From positions 1 through 64,000 of the forward strand of contig JAWLBX010000009.1 in NCBI GenBank assembly GCA_041687435.1: DNA of 64,000 nucleotides. The letters run 5' to 3'. The DNA comes from JACKII01 sp041687435. GTDB lineage: Bacteria > Pseudomonadota > Alphaproteobacteria > Bin95. Both the position numbers and the translations under genes were made by a program. Under the pieces are notes generated by a model. The model was not told the DNA's origin. It searched no databases and saw only the letters and a program-made list of their open reading frames with translations. Below are positions 8,301 to 17,754 of this stretch, piece by piece (position 1 is the first letter of the stretch; each line of letters begins with the position of its first letter).

Positions 8301-9998
8301 CTACGCCGCGCTTTCGCGACCCTTCGCACCGGGGCGCAGCAATTGCAATGCGGCTGCCCGCGCTTCTTCGGTCACGGTCTCGCCAGCCAGCATACGGGCG
8401 ATCTCCTCGCGGCGCTCGCCATCCGCCAGCAGCCGGACATCCGTGCGGGAACGGCCGTCGATCTCCGCCTTGCTGACGTGCAGGTGGCGCGAACCGCGGG
8501 CAGCGACCTGGGGGGAGTGGGTCACGACCAGCACCTGCACATCCTGCCCCAGGCGGGCCAAGCGTTCGCCGACCGCGGCAGCAGTAGCGCCGCCAATGCC
8601 GGCGTCCACCTCGTCGAACACCAGCGTGCCGACCGGGTCGGCCGCCGCCAGCACCACCTTCAGCGCCAGCAGGAAGCGCGCCCGCTCGCCGCCGCTCGCG
8701 ATCCGCTCGATCGGGCCGAACGGCATGCCGGGATTGGTCCGCACGGAGAACCGTACCCGGTCACGCCCGGAGGCGTTCCACTGGTCGGGCGGCAGGTCTT
8801 CCATATCCGTGCGGAAGGCGGCCTTTTCCAGGCGCAGCGGCGTCAACTCGCCCGCCACGGCCACATCCAGCCGTTCCCCTGCTGCACGGCGGGCTTCGGA
8901 AAGCCGGCTGGCCGCCTGCTCGAATGCTACCCGGGCGGCTGTGACCGCCTGTTCGGCCTCCGCCAGTGCCTGATCGGCCCGTTCCAGTGCAGCGAGGTCG
9001 CCGGCCAGTTTTTCCTGCACGGCAGCCAGTTGGTCCGGTTCGCAGCGGTGTTTGCGGGCGATATCGCGCAGGGCAAACAGCCGGGTCTCCACCGCATCCA
9101 GCCGCGAGCCGTCGAGATCCACATCGCGGGCCAATTCGTCCAGCGCCGCCAGGGCTTCGGCGAATTCGATTGCGGCCCGGTCCAGCGCCAGAAGCGCGGG
9201 CTGAAAGCGCTCGCCCACCTTGTCGGCGGAGCGTTCCAGCGAGCGCATGGCGCTGCGCAATGCATTGCCGACATCGCTCTTGCCGGAGACCGCATTGCGC
9301 GCGCCTTCGACCGCTTCCAGGATGCGTTCCTGTGCCTGCAGAAACCGCCGTTCTTCGGCAAGTGCGCTGGCCTCATCGGCCTCGGGTGCGATCTTGTCCA
9401 ATTCCTCCAGGGCGTGCCGCAGCCAGTCGGCATCGCCATGGGCAGAGGTCAGGGCTGCCTGATGGCGTTCCAATGCCTGCACGGCATCCCGCCAGGCCTT
9501 GTGCGCGGCGGCGGCGGCGTTGCGCTCCCCCTCCAGTGCGCCGAACGCGTCGAGCAGGTCGCGATGGCCGGCGGGGTCGGTCAGGCCGCCAGAGTCGAAC
9601 TGTCCTTGCACCTCTACCAGCCGCGTTCCCAACTGGCGCAGCAGGCCTGCGGAAACCGGCTGGTCGTTGACAAAGGCGCGGCTGCGGCCTTCTGCCGATA
9701 GCACCCGGCGCAGCACAAGGCGGTCTTCATCCGGTTCCAGCTCCAAACCGGCCGCTTCCAGCAGCGGCGCAGCCAGCGCCAGGGCTTCTGCGGTGAAAAC
9801 GGCGCTCACCACGGCACGCTCGGCCCCGCCTTGTACCAAGCTGGCGTCGGCCCTGGCGCCCAGAACCAGACCCAGCGAGTCGAGGAGGATGGATTTTCCG
9901 GCTCCCGTCTCGCCGGTCAGTACGCCAAGACCGTTGCCGAACTCCAGGCAGAGATCGTCGATCAGGGCGATCTTCTTGATGGCCAGCTGGCGCAGCAT
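8301..9998 (-). CDS. recN: DNA repair protein RecN
   Basis: RecN is an SMC-like ATPase (565 aa) acting in double-strand break repair and sister-chromatid cohesion. The Walker A motif GETGAGKS lies near residue 29 and the conserved FDEVDAGIGG near residue 485. Between them lies a long coiled-coil region rich in Ala, Glu and Arg. It sits between bamD (19 bp upstream) and ligA, an order often seen behind the dcw cluster in alphaproteobacteria. Although recN is SOS-controlled in many bacteria, the 19-bp gap to bamD holds no SOS box, so it is probably expressed with the operon. Confidence 0.97.
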   Translation of the reverse strand: MLRQLAIKKIALIDDLCLEFGNGLGVLTGETGAGKSILLDSLGLVLGARADASLVQGGAERAVVSAVFTAEALALAAPLLEAAGLELEPDEDRLVLRRVLSAEGRSRAFVNDQPVSAGLLRQLGTRLVEVQGQFDSGGLTDPAGHRDLLDAFGALEGERNAAAAAHKAWRDAVQALERHQAALTSAHGDADWLRHALEELDKIAPEADEASALAEERRFLQAQERILEAVEGARNAVSGKSDVGNALRSAMRSLERSADKVGERFQPALLALDRAAIEFAEALAALDELARDVDLDGSRLDAVETRLFALRDIARKHRCEPDQLAAVQEKLAGDLAALERADQALAEAEQAVTAARVAFEQAASRLSEARRAAGERLDVAVAGELTPLRLEKAAFRTDMEDLPPDQWNASGRDRVRFSVRTNPGMPFGPIERIASGGERARFLLALKVVLAAADPVGTLVFDEVDAGIGGATAAAVGERLARLGQDVQVLVVTHSPQVAARGSRHLHVSKAEIDGRSRTDVRLLADGERREEIARMLAGETVTEEARAAALQLLRPGAKGRESAA

Positions 9999-10017
9999 GG
10001 CCCCGGCCTGCCTCTCG

Positions 10018-11514
10018 CTAGCTGCCGCCGAACAGCCGGCTCAGCCAGCCGCGGCTTTGTTGGTTCCAGAAAGACAGGGCTTTTTCCGCCTCGTCAGCGT
10101 TTTGCTTCGCCAAAGTCCGTTCCGTTTCGGTCTCGCCCAGGCGTTCGACCGTGCGCCAGTAGCTTAACGCCGCCTCTGCCAGCCGTTTCTCGGCAGACTG
10201 CTTGGCAACGGAATTGTTCGGCTCGTTGAGCGCCAGTTGCAGCAGATCGGCCCTGGCCTGCCAATAGCCTTCGGCTTCCTGCGCGATTTCGGCGTTGCTC
10301 GCCGCCCGCTCCTTCGCATCCGGGTTCGTCGCGGCGTCGCCGGCTTTCTGCCAGCCGCTGGCTGCGGACCTTGCGGTTTCGACCTGACGCTGGGCCGAGC
10401 CGAGCTGCGTTTCGAGCTGTTGGCGCTGGGCGGGAGCGATTGCCGGCTGGCTGGCTGGCAATTCGGCCTGTGGTGCGACTGCCGCTTCGGCTGCCGCGCT
10501 GTCCGTTGCAGCCTGCGGGGTTTCCGCGGTATCGGCCGCATCGGCGGGCTCCCGCGCGCCGCCAAGCGTGGCAAAGGTGGGGCCGGTGTTTTCCAGCGGC
10601 GTGGTCAGATCCTGAACCCGCTCCGGCTGGGCGTCCAGATCGACCGAGCCGACGGTATGGGTTGGCACCAGCAGATAATCCCAGGTGCGTTCAACCCAGT
10701 CGCGATTGTCGAATTCCGCTTTTACGGCCACACGCTCGCCGGTCAGCAGGTAATAGCTGTCCGAATACCAGGACGACCCGGGGAAATTGTGCCCCAGCAC
10801 CGCCGCAGTTTTCCGCGCTTCCTCGGTCAGGCCGAGCGCGGTGTAGGATTCCACCAGACGGTGCAGCGCTTCCGGGGTGTGTGTCGTGGTCTGGTAGTCG
10901 CGCAGGACGCTGCGGAACCGGTTGATCGCCGCCAGCGGCTTGCCCTGGCGCAGATAGAACCGGCCGATGGCCATATCCTTGCCGGCCAGGTGATCGAAGG
11001 CCAGATCCCGCTTCAGCAGGGCGTCGCGGGCATAGACCGAATCGGGAAAGCGCCGGTGCACGTCGTCCAGCGCCTGCAGGGCCTTGGCGGTGATGGCCTG
11101 GTCCCGCTGAATGTCGACGATCTGTTCGTAATAGGCCAGCGCCTTCAGATAATAGGCGTAAGGTGCGTCTTCGTGATTCGGATGCAACTGGATGAAGCGG
11201 TCGATGTTGATGATCGCATCGTCATAGCGATCCGCTTCGAAATGGGCATAGGCGCTCATGATTTGCGCGCGCGGGGCCCAGATCGAGAAGGGATGCTGTC
11301 GCTCGACCTCTTCAAACTGGTTGGCCGCATCCGTGTAATTGCCGTCGGCAATTGCGTCGAGGCCGGCATTGTAGAGCAGGGTGACGGGTTTTTCCTCGTA
11401 GACCGGCTTTTCGTCGTTGCTGCAGCCGCTTGCTACCAAAGCGCCAAGCAAAACAAGGGCCGCGCGCAAGCGCCAGCCGTGAAACCCGCCCAGTCTTGGG
11501 TGCCGGTAAGACAC
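10018..11514 (-). CDS. bamD: Outer-membrane assembly lipoprotein BamD with long C-terminal extension
   Basis: BamD is the TPR lipoprotein of the BAM complex that inserts outer-membrane beta-barrels. From the GTG at 11514 the protein is 498 aa. A short signal peptide ends in the lipobox LVASGC with the lipidated cysteine near residue 31. A TPR core follows to about residue 280 (for example YNAGLDAIADGNYTDAANQF). Family members are normally about 245-300 aa. Here an extra 200-odd residues follow: an Ala/Pro-rich stretch, then a helical region with repeated motifs around single tryptophans (SGWQKA, GYWQARA, SYWRTVE, SFWNQQS). The extension is unexplained. An upstream in-frame start at 11625 would place the signal peptide internally and is rejected. 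Confidence 0.93.
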   Translation of the reverse strand: MSYRHPRLGGFHGWRLRAALVLLGALVASGCSNDEKPVYEEKPVTLLYNAGLDAIADGNYTDAANQFEEVERQHPFSIWAPRAQIMSAYAHFEADRYDDAIINIDRFIQLHPNHEDAPYAYYLKALAYYEQIVDIQRDQAITAKALQALDDVHRRFPDSVYARDALLKRDLAFDHLAGKDMAIGRFYLRQGKPLAAINRFRSVLRDYQTTTHTPEALHRLVESYTALGLTEEARKTAAVLGHNFPGSSWYSDSYYLLTGERVAVKAEFDNRDWVERTWDYLLVPTHTVGSVDLDAQPERVQDLTTPLENTGPTFATLGGAREPADAADTAETPQAATDSAAAEAAVAPQAELPASQPAIAPAQRQQLETQLGSAQRQVETARSAASGWQKAGDAATNPDAKERAASNAEIAQEAEGYWQARADLLQLALNEPNNSVAKQSAEKRLAEAALSYWRTVERLGETETERTLAKQNADEAEKALSFWNQQSRGWLSRLFGGS

Positions 11515-11633
11515 GATGCTATTTGAATCCCGAATGAGAGGCGAAGATACAGAGTTCCTATTAGCCTGGATTCCGGGTCTCCGGCAACCGCCGCGCACGC
11601 GGGCGCGGCGCTGTGGGACCCGCAAGGAGGGGC

Positions 11634-12647
11634 CTAGGCCGTCGCCAGCGCTTTATTGGCGGCTGCGGCGTTTGCGCTGTTCGTCCATTCATAGGCATCC
11701 GGGTCGGCCAGCAAGGCGCGCAGCAGCAGGTTGTTCAACTTGTGGCCCGGCTGATTGGCGACATAGCGGCCAATGAACGGACCGCCGGCCAGATACAGGT
11801 CACCCACCGCGTCCAGCGCCTTGTGGCGGACGAACTCGTCGGCGAACCGGAGGCCGCCTGGGTTGATGACCGTGTCGTCCTGGATGACGACGGCGTTATC
11901 CAGAGAGCCGCCACGGGCCAGTCCCTTGCTTTGCAAATAGGCAACCTCGTGCGCAAAGCCAAAGGTGCGGGCGCGCGCCAGATCGGATTTGAACCGCATT
12001 CCGGAGAGCGCAAGCGCGATTCGTTGCCGGCCGATTGCCGGGCTGTCGAAGTCGATCGTGACGTCGATGCTGGTGCCGGCCCCTGGCAGGAACATTGCCG
12101 ATTTCACGCCGTCTTCGACACGGACCGGCTTTACAATCCGCAGCATGGACCGTTGGGCCGGCTGCGAGATGACGCCGGCGCACCCAATCAGGAACAGAAA
12201 TGGCTCGGCGCTGCCATCCATTGCCGGCGGCTCTGGCGCATCCAGTGCGACGATGACGTTATCGACGCCGGCGGCTGCCAGGGCGGCCACCAGGTGCTCG
12301 ACGGTTGCAACCGTAACACCATGCGCGTTGCCGACGGTCGTACACAGCGTTGTGTCGGATACCGAATCCCACCGGCCTTCGATCCAGGCTGATTCCGGCG
12401 CCACATCGCTGCGCCAGAAGCGGATCCCGGTTCCGGCTGGTGCCGGTTTCAATGTCAGGTTGACAACATGGCCGCAGTGCAAGCCCACGCCGGAGCAATG
12501 AACCTGCTGCCGCAGGGTGGTTTGCAGGCCGGGAACGAATGCCCGGGATGGGAAGAGGGAGTCGGCGGACAGATTGTCCTGAACGGAGGCGAATGTCTCA
12601 CCGTCCGGAACATCGTGCCTGCTCATAACCAAACCTTCTGCCATCAC
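11634..12647 (-). CDS. lpxC: UDP-3-O-acyl-N-acetylglucosamine deacetylase LpxC
   Basis: LpxC (337 aa) is the zinc deacetylase that commits UDP-acyl-GlcNAc to lipid A synthesis. The zinc and catalytic motifs are all present: VEHLVAALA (first His), RHKALDAVGDLYLAG (His and Asp), and GHKLNNLLLRAL (general base His). The start shown gives MMAEGLVMSRHDVP; an internal Met (residue 8) is also possible. It lies behind the ftsZ terminator, so it probably has its own promoter in the 12648-12924 gap, and it leads lpxC-bamD-recN-ligA. The short tail after the His motif is normal length. Confidence 0.96.
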   Translation of the reverse strand: MMAEGLVMSRHDVPDGETFASVQDNLSADSLFPSRAFVPGLQTTLRQQVHCSGVGLHCGHVVNLTLKPAPAGTGIRFWRSDVAPESAWIEGRWDSVSDTTLCTTVGNAHGVTVATVEHLVAALAAAGVDNVIVALDAPEPPAMDGSAEPFLFLIGCAGVISQPAQRSMLRIVKPVRVEDGVKSAMFLPGAGTSIDVTIDFDSPAIGRQRIALALSGMRFKSDLARARTFGFAHEVAYLQSKGLARGGSLDNAVVIQDDTVINPGGLRFADEFVRHKALDAVGDLYLAGGPFIGRYVANQPGHKLNNLLLRALLADPDAYEWTNSANAAAANKALATA

Positions 12648-12924
12648 ATCCCGCCTTTGCTTTGTCAGCGTCCCATCCAGAGAAGTTCCGCTTGCAGCTT
12701 TATTGTTCCGTTCATCTGACGGTCTGGTACTTGGAAAGACCGCCGCAAGGAGTCTGCTTACGCCTATTTTGAATTAACCGGCCAGTTTGAAACACCAGAC
12801 TAGAATCCGTATCGTAGCGTATCGCCGACACCGTTTGTGTCTACGGGGTTCACCCGAAAGTCACAAGTCACGGTTTGTTACGCATTGTTGCGGATTTTTG
12901 GCGGGATTCCGGGGATTTCAGGAT
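12648..12924. other. Intergenic region between ftsZ terminator and lpxC
   Basis: About 280 bp without a believable gene. It must hold the lpxC promoter. I see an AT-rich stretch around 12755-12785 and a small hairpin CGGTCT/AGACCG around 12720-12745 on the way to lpxC, but no promoter pair close enough to consensus to name. Confidence 0.3.
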
Positions 12925-12959
12925 AAAAAAAGCCCCGGTGACGGACTGGTCACCGGGGC
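12924..12959 (-). terminator. Rho-independent terminator of the dcw operon (after ftsZ)
   Basis: On the minus strand an 11-bp perfect stem (GCCCCGGTGAC with GTCACCGGGGC, arms at 12932-12942 and 12949-12959, 6-nt loop) is followed directly by seven T residues (12931 down to 12925). It lies about 20 bp after the ftsZ stop. This is a textbook intrinsic terminator and marks the end of the mraZ-ftsZ transcript. Confidence 0.9.
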
Positions 12960-12978
12960 CGGCGCAGGTGACCGCTCT

Positions 12979-14613
12979 CTAGCGGGCCTGGCGCCGCAAA
13001 AACGCTGGAATTTCAAGAGCATCGTCGGGTGCTTGAGAGGAAGACTCTGCCGCCGGCTCTGCGGGCGGGGCGGATTGTTTCGGCAGGACATGCACCGTAC
13101 CGTCGTCGATTGGCAGGCGCGGGGCTGCCGGCGCTGGCGGTGCGGGGCTCTTGCGGGAGAACAGCGATGCAAAGCCCTGCCGCGCAGGTGCGGCCGATTC
13201 GCCATGCTGATCAGGCGATTGCTGCTGAGTATGCGGGGCGGTACGGCGGGGCTCCTCGTTGCCCTGCGGCGGACGCGCCGGGGAGGCAGCCACGAACGGT
13301 TCCGCCGAGGCGGCTCTCGCCGGCCGACGGCCAACGCCGCCAAACAGCGACCAACGCGGCTGCCGCGGCGCTTCCGCTGACTGGTGGGCATGGTCGGGCG
13401 CGGAGGCGGCGGCAGAGTGGACTGGTGGCGGCGCCTGTGCTGCCGATGCAGCCGGTCCCTGTTCGGTCGCAGCCGATGCGGCTGCTGCCGGTTCGCTGGC
13501 TGCGCGTAGCGGCAGGTCCATGGCCGCTTCGGCCGCGGCGGCTTCGGCCATTCCGGCATCGTTCGCCGCCGCCAGGGGTTGTTCCATAGCTGCAGGGGCT
13601 GCGGCTGCCGCGGCGGTATTTTGCGCCGGCGCCTTGAACGCCCCGATGCCATCGATGCCGGTCGCCACGACGCTGACACGGACCACGCCCTCGGCGTTCT
13701 CGTCAAAGGTCGCGCCGAAGATGATGTTGGCTTCCGGGTCGACCTCGTCGCGGATGCGGTTGGCGGCTTCGTCCACCTCAAACAGGGTCATGTCGTTACC
13801 GCCGGTGATGTTGATCAGCACGCCGCGGGCGCCCTTCATCGAGGCATCGTCCAGCAGCGGGTTGGAGATCGCGGCCTCAGCCGCCTCCACCGCCCGGCGC
13901 TCGCCGGTGGCCTCGCCGGTGCCCATCATCGCCTTGCCCATCTCCCGCATTACGGCGCGGATGTCGGCGAAATCCAGGTTGATCAGGCCCGGTTTGACCA
14001 TCAGGTCGGTCACGCCGCGCACACCGGAGTGCAGCACGTCGTCGGCGAGTTGGAAGGCCTCGGCGAAGGTCGTCTTGTCGTTGGCGATGCGGAATAGGTT
14101 CTGGTTCGGAATGACGATCAGCGTGTCCACATAGCTGGCCAGTTCCTCGATACCCGCCTCCGCCGTGCTCATGCGGTGGCGGCCCTCGAAGTGGAAGGGC
14201 TTGGTCACCACGCCGACGGTCAGAATGCCGTGCTCGCGTGCGGCGCGGGCGATGACCGGCGCGGCGCCGGTGCCGGTGCCGCCGCCCATGCCGCCGGTAA
14301 TGAACACCATGTGCGTGCCTTCCAGGTGCGCCATGATCTCATCCAGCGCCTCTTCCGCCGCGGCGCGGCCGACATCGGGACGGGAGCCGGCGCCGAGGCC
14401 GTGGGTGATGTTCAGGCCAAGCTGGATCTTGTGGTCCGCCTGGTTGGCCCGCAGTGCCTGGCTGTCGGTATTGGCGGCCATGAACTCAACGCCGGAGAGT
14501 TGGCAACGGATCATATTGTTGACCGCATTGCCGCCTGCACCGCCGACGCCGATCACGGTGATGTTCGGCTTCAATTCGTCGATCTGATCGGGCAACGAGA
14601 GGTCTAGGGTCAT
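12979..14613 (-). CDS. ftsZ: Cell division protein FtsZ
   Basis: FtsZ is the tubulin-like GTPase that forms the Z-ring. The tubulin signature GGGTGTG lies at residues 110-116, and the GTP-binding GVGGAGGNAVNNM at 22-34. The globular domain ends near residue 320. It is followed by an unusually long (about 200 aa) Ala/Pro/Gln-rich disordered linker and then the conserved C-terminal peptide LEIPAFLRRQ, which docks FtsA and other partners. The total of 544 aa is long compared with 380-aa enterobacterial FtsZ, but long linkers are usual in alphaproteobacteria. A GGGAGATGG element precedes the ATG. It is the last gene of the dcw operon before the terminator. Confidence 0.97.
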   Translation of the reverse strand: MTLDLSLPDQIDELKPNITVIGVGGAGGNAVNNMIRCQLSGVEFMAANTDSQALRANQADHKIQLGLNITHGLGAGSRPDVGRAAAEEALDEIMAHLEGTHMVFITGGMGGGTGTGAAPVIARAAREHGILTVGVVTKPFHFEGRHRMSTAEAGIEELASYVDTLIVIPNQNLFRIANDKTTFAEAFQLADDVLHSGVRGVTDLMVKPGLINLDFADIRAVMREMGKAMMGTGEATGERRAVEAAEAAISNPLLDDASMKGARGVLINITGGNDMTLFEVDEAANRIRDEVDPEANIIFGATFDENAEGVVRVSVVATGIDGIGAFKAPAQNTAAAAAAPAAMEQPLAAANDAGMAEAAAAEAAMDLPLRAASEPAAAASAATEQGPAASAAQAPPPVHSAAASAPDHAHQSAEAPRQPRWSLFGGVGRRPARAASAEPFVAASPARPPQGNEEPRRTAPHTQQQSPDQHGESAAPARQGFASLFSRKSPAPPAPAAPRLPIDDGTVHVLPKQSAPPAEPAAESSSQAPDDALEIPAFLRRQAR

Positions 14614-14714
14614 GGGCCATCTCCCAGGCTAAAGATTGGGGAACCGCCGCCGCCCAGCGCGGATGGGCATTCGACGGGGGTAAAAAGTCGCAAACCGGGG
14701 CGTATGTCTGCCAT
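14614..14714. other. ftsA-ftsZ intergenic gap
   Basis: This 101-bp spacer is the widest gap inside the dcw run, where most junctions overlap. A secondary ftsZ promoter here would be normal for alphaproteobacteria, but I see no clear consensus element. Confidence 0.3.
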
Positions 14715-15959
14715 CTATCGCAGCCCTTTCAGCCAACCGGCAACACGGTCGAACATGCCGTTTCTCTCACCGCCGCTGCCGCCTGTCGCGGGAAACCCCG
14801 CGCGTTGCCGTCGGGCGAACAGGGCCAATCCGACGACGCCGGCGAAGGCGGGATTGTCTGCCATGTCCGCCAGACCGGCGATCCCGGCAGGGCGGCCGAT
14901 TCGGATGCGCTTGTCCAGCATCTGCCCGGCAAGCTCCCGCAGGCCGTGCAGTTGGCTCGCGCCACCTGTCAATACCACGGCACCGCCGGAAAACCGGGCA
15001 GCGCCGCTTCGGGCGATTCGAGCCTGGGCCAGCTCCAGGATTTCCTCGACGCGGGCTTGGATGATCCGCACCAGCAGAGCCCTGGGCGCCTGCGTGGCGT
15101 CACCCTCGCCATCGTCCGACAGCGGCTGGATGTCCAGCATATCGCGCTCGTCGCTTGCTGCCGCAAGACACGAACCATGCAGGGTTTTCAGCCGTTCGGC
15201 ATAGGTCATCGGCGTGCTCAACCCTTGTGCTATATCGTGGGTCACATGCGCGCCGCCCACTGGCAGGCTGTCGCAGAAGATCAATTCGTGGTCATAAAAC
15301 ACGCCGATATTGGTGCTGCCGGCGCCCATGTCGATCACGGTGATGCCCAGTTCGCGCTCGTCCGGGTGCAGCACGGCCAGACCGGCGGCGAAGGCGGAGG
15401 CGACCACCTGTTGCGCTTCCAGATGCGCCCGGCCGATCGCGGTGCGCAGCGTTCGGGAAGCGGAATCCTGGCAGGTGACGGCGATCGTGTCCAAGGTCAG
15501 CGTTTGCCCGAACAGGCCGCGCGGGTCATGGATGCCACGGTTCCCGTCCACCCCGTAACCGAGCGGCAGGAAGTGCAGCACTTCCCGCCCCTGCGCGGGC
15601 ATTTCCGCCCGGCTTTGGCCAAGGGCCTGATTCAATTCATTGGTGCCGATGGCGCGTGACGATAGCGGCAAGGTGACTTGGTGGTGTTTCGAACACAGGT
15701 TGCCGCTCGACAGGTTGACGATTACCCGGTCAACCGACTCGCGGGCCATGGTCTCCGCCGCTTCGACGACGGCACCGGCGCAATGGCCGGCCGCGTCGAT
15801 ATCGATGATGGCGCCGTTCCGCATACCCTTGCTGGCTCTCGCCGCCGAGCCGACGACGCGGATATGCCCCTGCGCGTCGGCACGGGCAATAATGCACGCC
15901 GTTTTTGCGGTGCCGATGTCAAGGGCGGCGACGAGGCCAAGCGGCGGTGATACGGGCAT
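14715..15959 (-). CDS. ftsA: Cell division protein FtsA
   Basis: FtsA is an actin-like ATPase (414 aa) that tethers FtsZ to the membrane. The phosphate-1 motif ALDIGTAKTACIIA is near the N-terminus, the ITVIDMGAGSTNIGVF phosphate-2 motif is central, and an adenosine motif VVLTGGASQLHGL follows. The C-terminus FDRVAGWLKGLR is the amphipathic membrane-targeting helix. The start ATG 15959 (MPVSPPLG) was chosen; the longer in-frame start at 16040 would intrude into ftsQ. It follows ftsQ by 17 bp. Confidence 0.96.
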   Translation of the reverse strand: MPVSPPLGLVAALDIGTAKTACIIARADAQGHIRVVGSAARASKGMRNGAIIDIDAAGHCAGAVVEAAETMARESVDRVIVNLSSGNLCSKHHQVTLPLSSRAIGTNELNQALGQSRAEMPAQGREVLHFLPLGYGVDGNRGIHDPRGLFGQTLTLDTIAVTCQDSASRTLRTAIGRAHLEAQQVVASAFAAGLAVLHPDERELGITVIDMGAGSTNIGVFYDHELIFCDSLPVGGAHVTHDIAQGLSTPMTYAERLKTLHGSCLAAASDERDMLDIQPLSDDGEGDATQAPRALLVRIIQARVEEILELAQARIARSGAARFSGGAVVLTGGASQLHGLRELAGQMLDKRIRIGRPAGIAGLADMADNPAFAGVVGLALFARRQRAGFPATGGSGGERNGMFDRVAGWLKGLR

Positions 15960-15976
15960 GAGCGTGCTCTGTCTCC

Positions 15977-16822
15977 TCAAGAGCCGGCGTTTTCGATGGC
16001 CATCCGCAGGCGCATGCCTGGCGGCAGGCGAAATGCCCACTGCCGCGCATTGCGGATGTCAATGGCCTCAATGTTGCGGCTCAACACGCGGTGTTCAGCC
16101 TCCAACTCGGCAAGTTGCAGCCAGGCAGCCTCCGGTTGTTTCTCCGGCAGACGCACCCAGACCCGGTCGTCGATCCGCACGTCCCAGCGCCGCCCGCCTA
16201 GGAATGTCGCGCCTGTGACCCGTGCGGCCAGCATCGGCGACATGTCCAGCAGTTCCAGCAATTCGGGCGCTGCGCGGGCGGCATTGTCGCCAGTGACCGT
16301 CAGCAGTTCAGCATAGGGCGAGAGCAGTGTATCGGGAATCGTGGCGCCTGTCGTGTCGATCAGCGACAGAGTGCCATGATCTTGGAGGAGTGCAGCCGGC
16401 TCCCGCTCCAGCACGCGGACGATCAGACGGTCCGGCAGGGATCGCTCAACGGTGGCAGCGCGGACCCATGGCAACGCCTCCACCCTTGCGCGGAGTGTTT
16501 CCAGGTCGAGGTCCAGCAGTGGCGCGCCGGGCTCGACCCCCAAGGCGGCCCGCAAGGCCGCTGCCTCCGTCTCCTGATGGCCATAGGCGGTGATCGAGGC
16601 GACACGGAACCCGGCATCGGCCACTTGCCCGCTCCACCAATCGCCCAGTTCCCCAAGCCTCGCATCGACCCAACCGGATCGAGAGGCATGAGCGACTACG
16701 GCCAGGTAGCCGGCGACCAGCGCCACCAGGGTCAACGCAAACAGGCTGCGGCGCATCCAGCGGGGCAGTGCAGCCTGCCGGCGCGAGGGGCGAAGGCGGA
16801 GCCGGGTCATCAACCGTTGCAT
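15977..16822 (-). CDS. ftsQ: Cell division protein FtsQ
   Basis: FtsQ (281 aa) is a bitopic divisome protein linking early and late components. A short cytoplasmic arginine-rich N-terminus precedes one transmembrane segment (about residues 27-45, LFALTLVALVAGYLAVVA). The POTRA domain follows (about 70-140, with the hallmark LPWVRAATVERSLPDRLIVRVLEREPAA), then the FtsQ beta domain. A GGAGG lies 7 nt before the ATG at 16822, which overlaps the ddl stop. A second ATG at 16810 is touched by the same stop (TGATG). Confidence 0.95.
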   Translation of the reverse strand: MQRLMTRLRLRPSRRQAALPRWMRRSLFALTLVALVAGYLAVVAHASRSGWVDARLGELGDWWSGQVADAGFRVASITAYGHQETEAAALRAALGVEPGAPLLDLDLETLRARVEALPWVRAATVERSLPDRLIVRVLEREPAALLQDHGTLSLIDTTGATIPDTLLSPYAELLTVTGDNAARAAPELLELLDMSPMLAARVTGATFLGGRRWDVRIDDRVWVRLPEKQPEAAWLQLAELEAEHRVLSRNIEAIDIRNARQWAFRLPPGMRLRMAIENAGS

Positions 16823-17754
16823 TGCGCACCCTCCATCAGCCGCGATACCAGGGTCGGAAAGTCGATGCCGGCATGGGCCGCGATTTCCGGCACCAGCGAG
16901 GTCGGCGTCATGCCGGGCTGCGTGTTCGTTTCCAGTATATAGACCCGTCCATCCGGCGCCCCCGGCGCTGCCGCATTGTCATACCGGAAATCCGACCGGG
17001 AGACGCCACGGCAGCCCAGCACCCGGTGCGCCGCGAGCGCAGCCGCCCGTACTTCGCATGCGATTGTGGCGGGAATCGGGGCGGGAACCAGGTGGTCGCT
17101 GCCGCCATCGGCATACTTGCTGTCATAGGTATAGAACGCATCCCGCGGCCGGATTTCCAGCACAGGCAATGCGGCGGACTGGCCGTCGCCGGCCTCCAGC
17201 ACCGCACAGGTCAGTTCCCGGCCGGGAATGTAGGCTTCGACCAGCACTTCGGCGCCGAACCCCCAATCCGCGGGCAGGGCCCGGTTGTCGCCCTCACGCA
17301 CGATATGCACGCCGACGCTGGAGCCTTCCGCCACTGGTTTCACCACGAACGGCGGCGGCAGGGTGGTCATGGCGTGGCCGATATCAGCCACCCGGCCCGC
17401 GGGAATGCGCAGGCCGACCAATTCGAACAGGGCGCGGGTGGCTGCCTTGTCGATGGCCGTGGCCGACGCGCGAACGCCGGAATGGCTGTAGGGAATGCGC
17501 AGCAGGTCGAGCAGACCCTGCACGGTTCCGTCCTCGCCATGGCGGCCGTGCAGGGCATTGAACACCGCTTCGGGTGCATCCGGTCCGGTCAGGGCCGCCA
17601 CCAGCGCGGTCACGTCTCCGGTATAGTCGATTTCCGTCACGCGATAGTGCTGGCGCAGCGCATCGGCGCAGCCGCGGCCGCTGGATAGCGAAACCGACCG
17701 CTCGGCCGAGGTGCCGCCCATGAGCACGGCGATGTGTTGGAAGCGCTGGCTCAT
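16810..17754 (-). CDS. ddl: D-alanine--D-alanine ligase
   Basis: This 314-aa ATP-grasp ligase makes the D-Ala-D-Ala dipeptide of the peptidoglycan stem. The N-terminal GGTSAERSVSLSSG motif, the ATP-grasp lysine region PPFVVKPVAEGSSVGV, and the metal-binding end RSDFRYD...YILETNTQPGMT are all present. Its ATG overlaps the murB stop by 4 bp, and its own stop overlaps the ftsQ start, so the genes are translationally coupled. Confidence 0.96.
   Translation of the reverse strand: MSQRFQHIAVLMGGTSAERSVSLSSGRGCADALRQHYRVTEIDYTGDVTALVAALTGPDAPEAVFNALHGRHGEDGTVQGLLDLLRIPYSHSGVRASATAIDKAATRALFELVGLRIPAGRVADIGHAMTTLPPPFVVKPVAEGSSVGVHIVREGDNRALPADWGFGAEVLVEAYIPGRELTCAVLEAGDGQSAALPVLEIRPRDAFYTYDSKYADGGSDHLVPAPIPATIACEVRAAALAAHRVLGCRGVSRSDFRYDNAAAPGAPDGRVYILETNTQPGMTPTSLVPEIAAHAGIDFPTLVSRLMEGAQCNG

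Noticed and set aside
8271..9701. 476-aa ORF on the plus strand
   Set aside because: Antisense to recN, whose motifs and length are complete.
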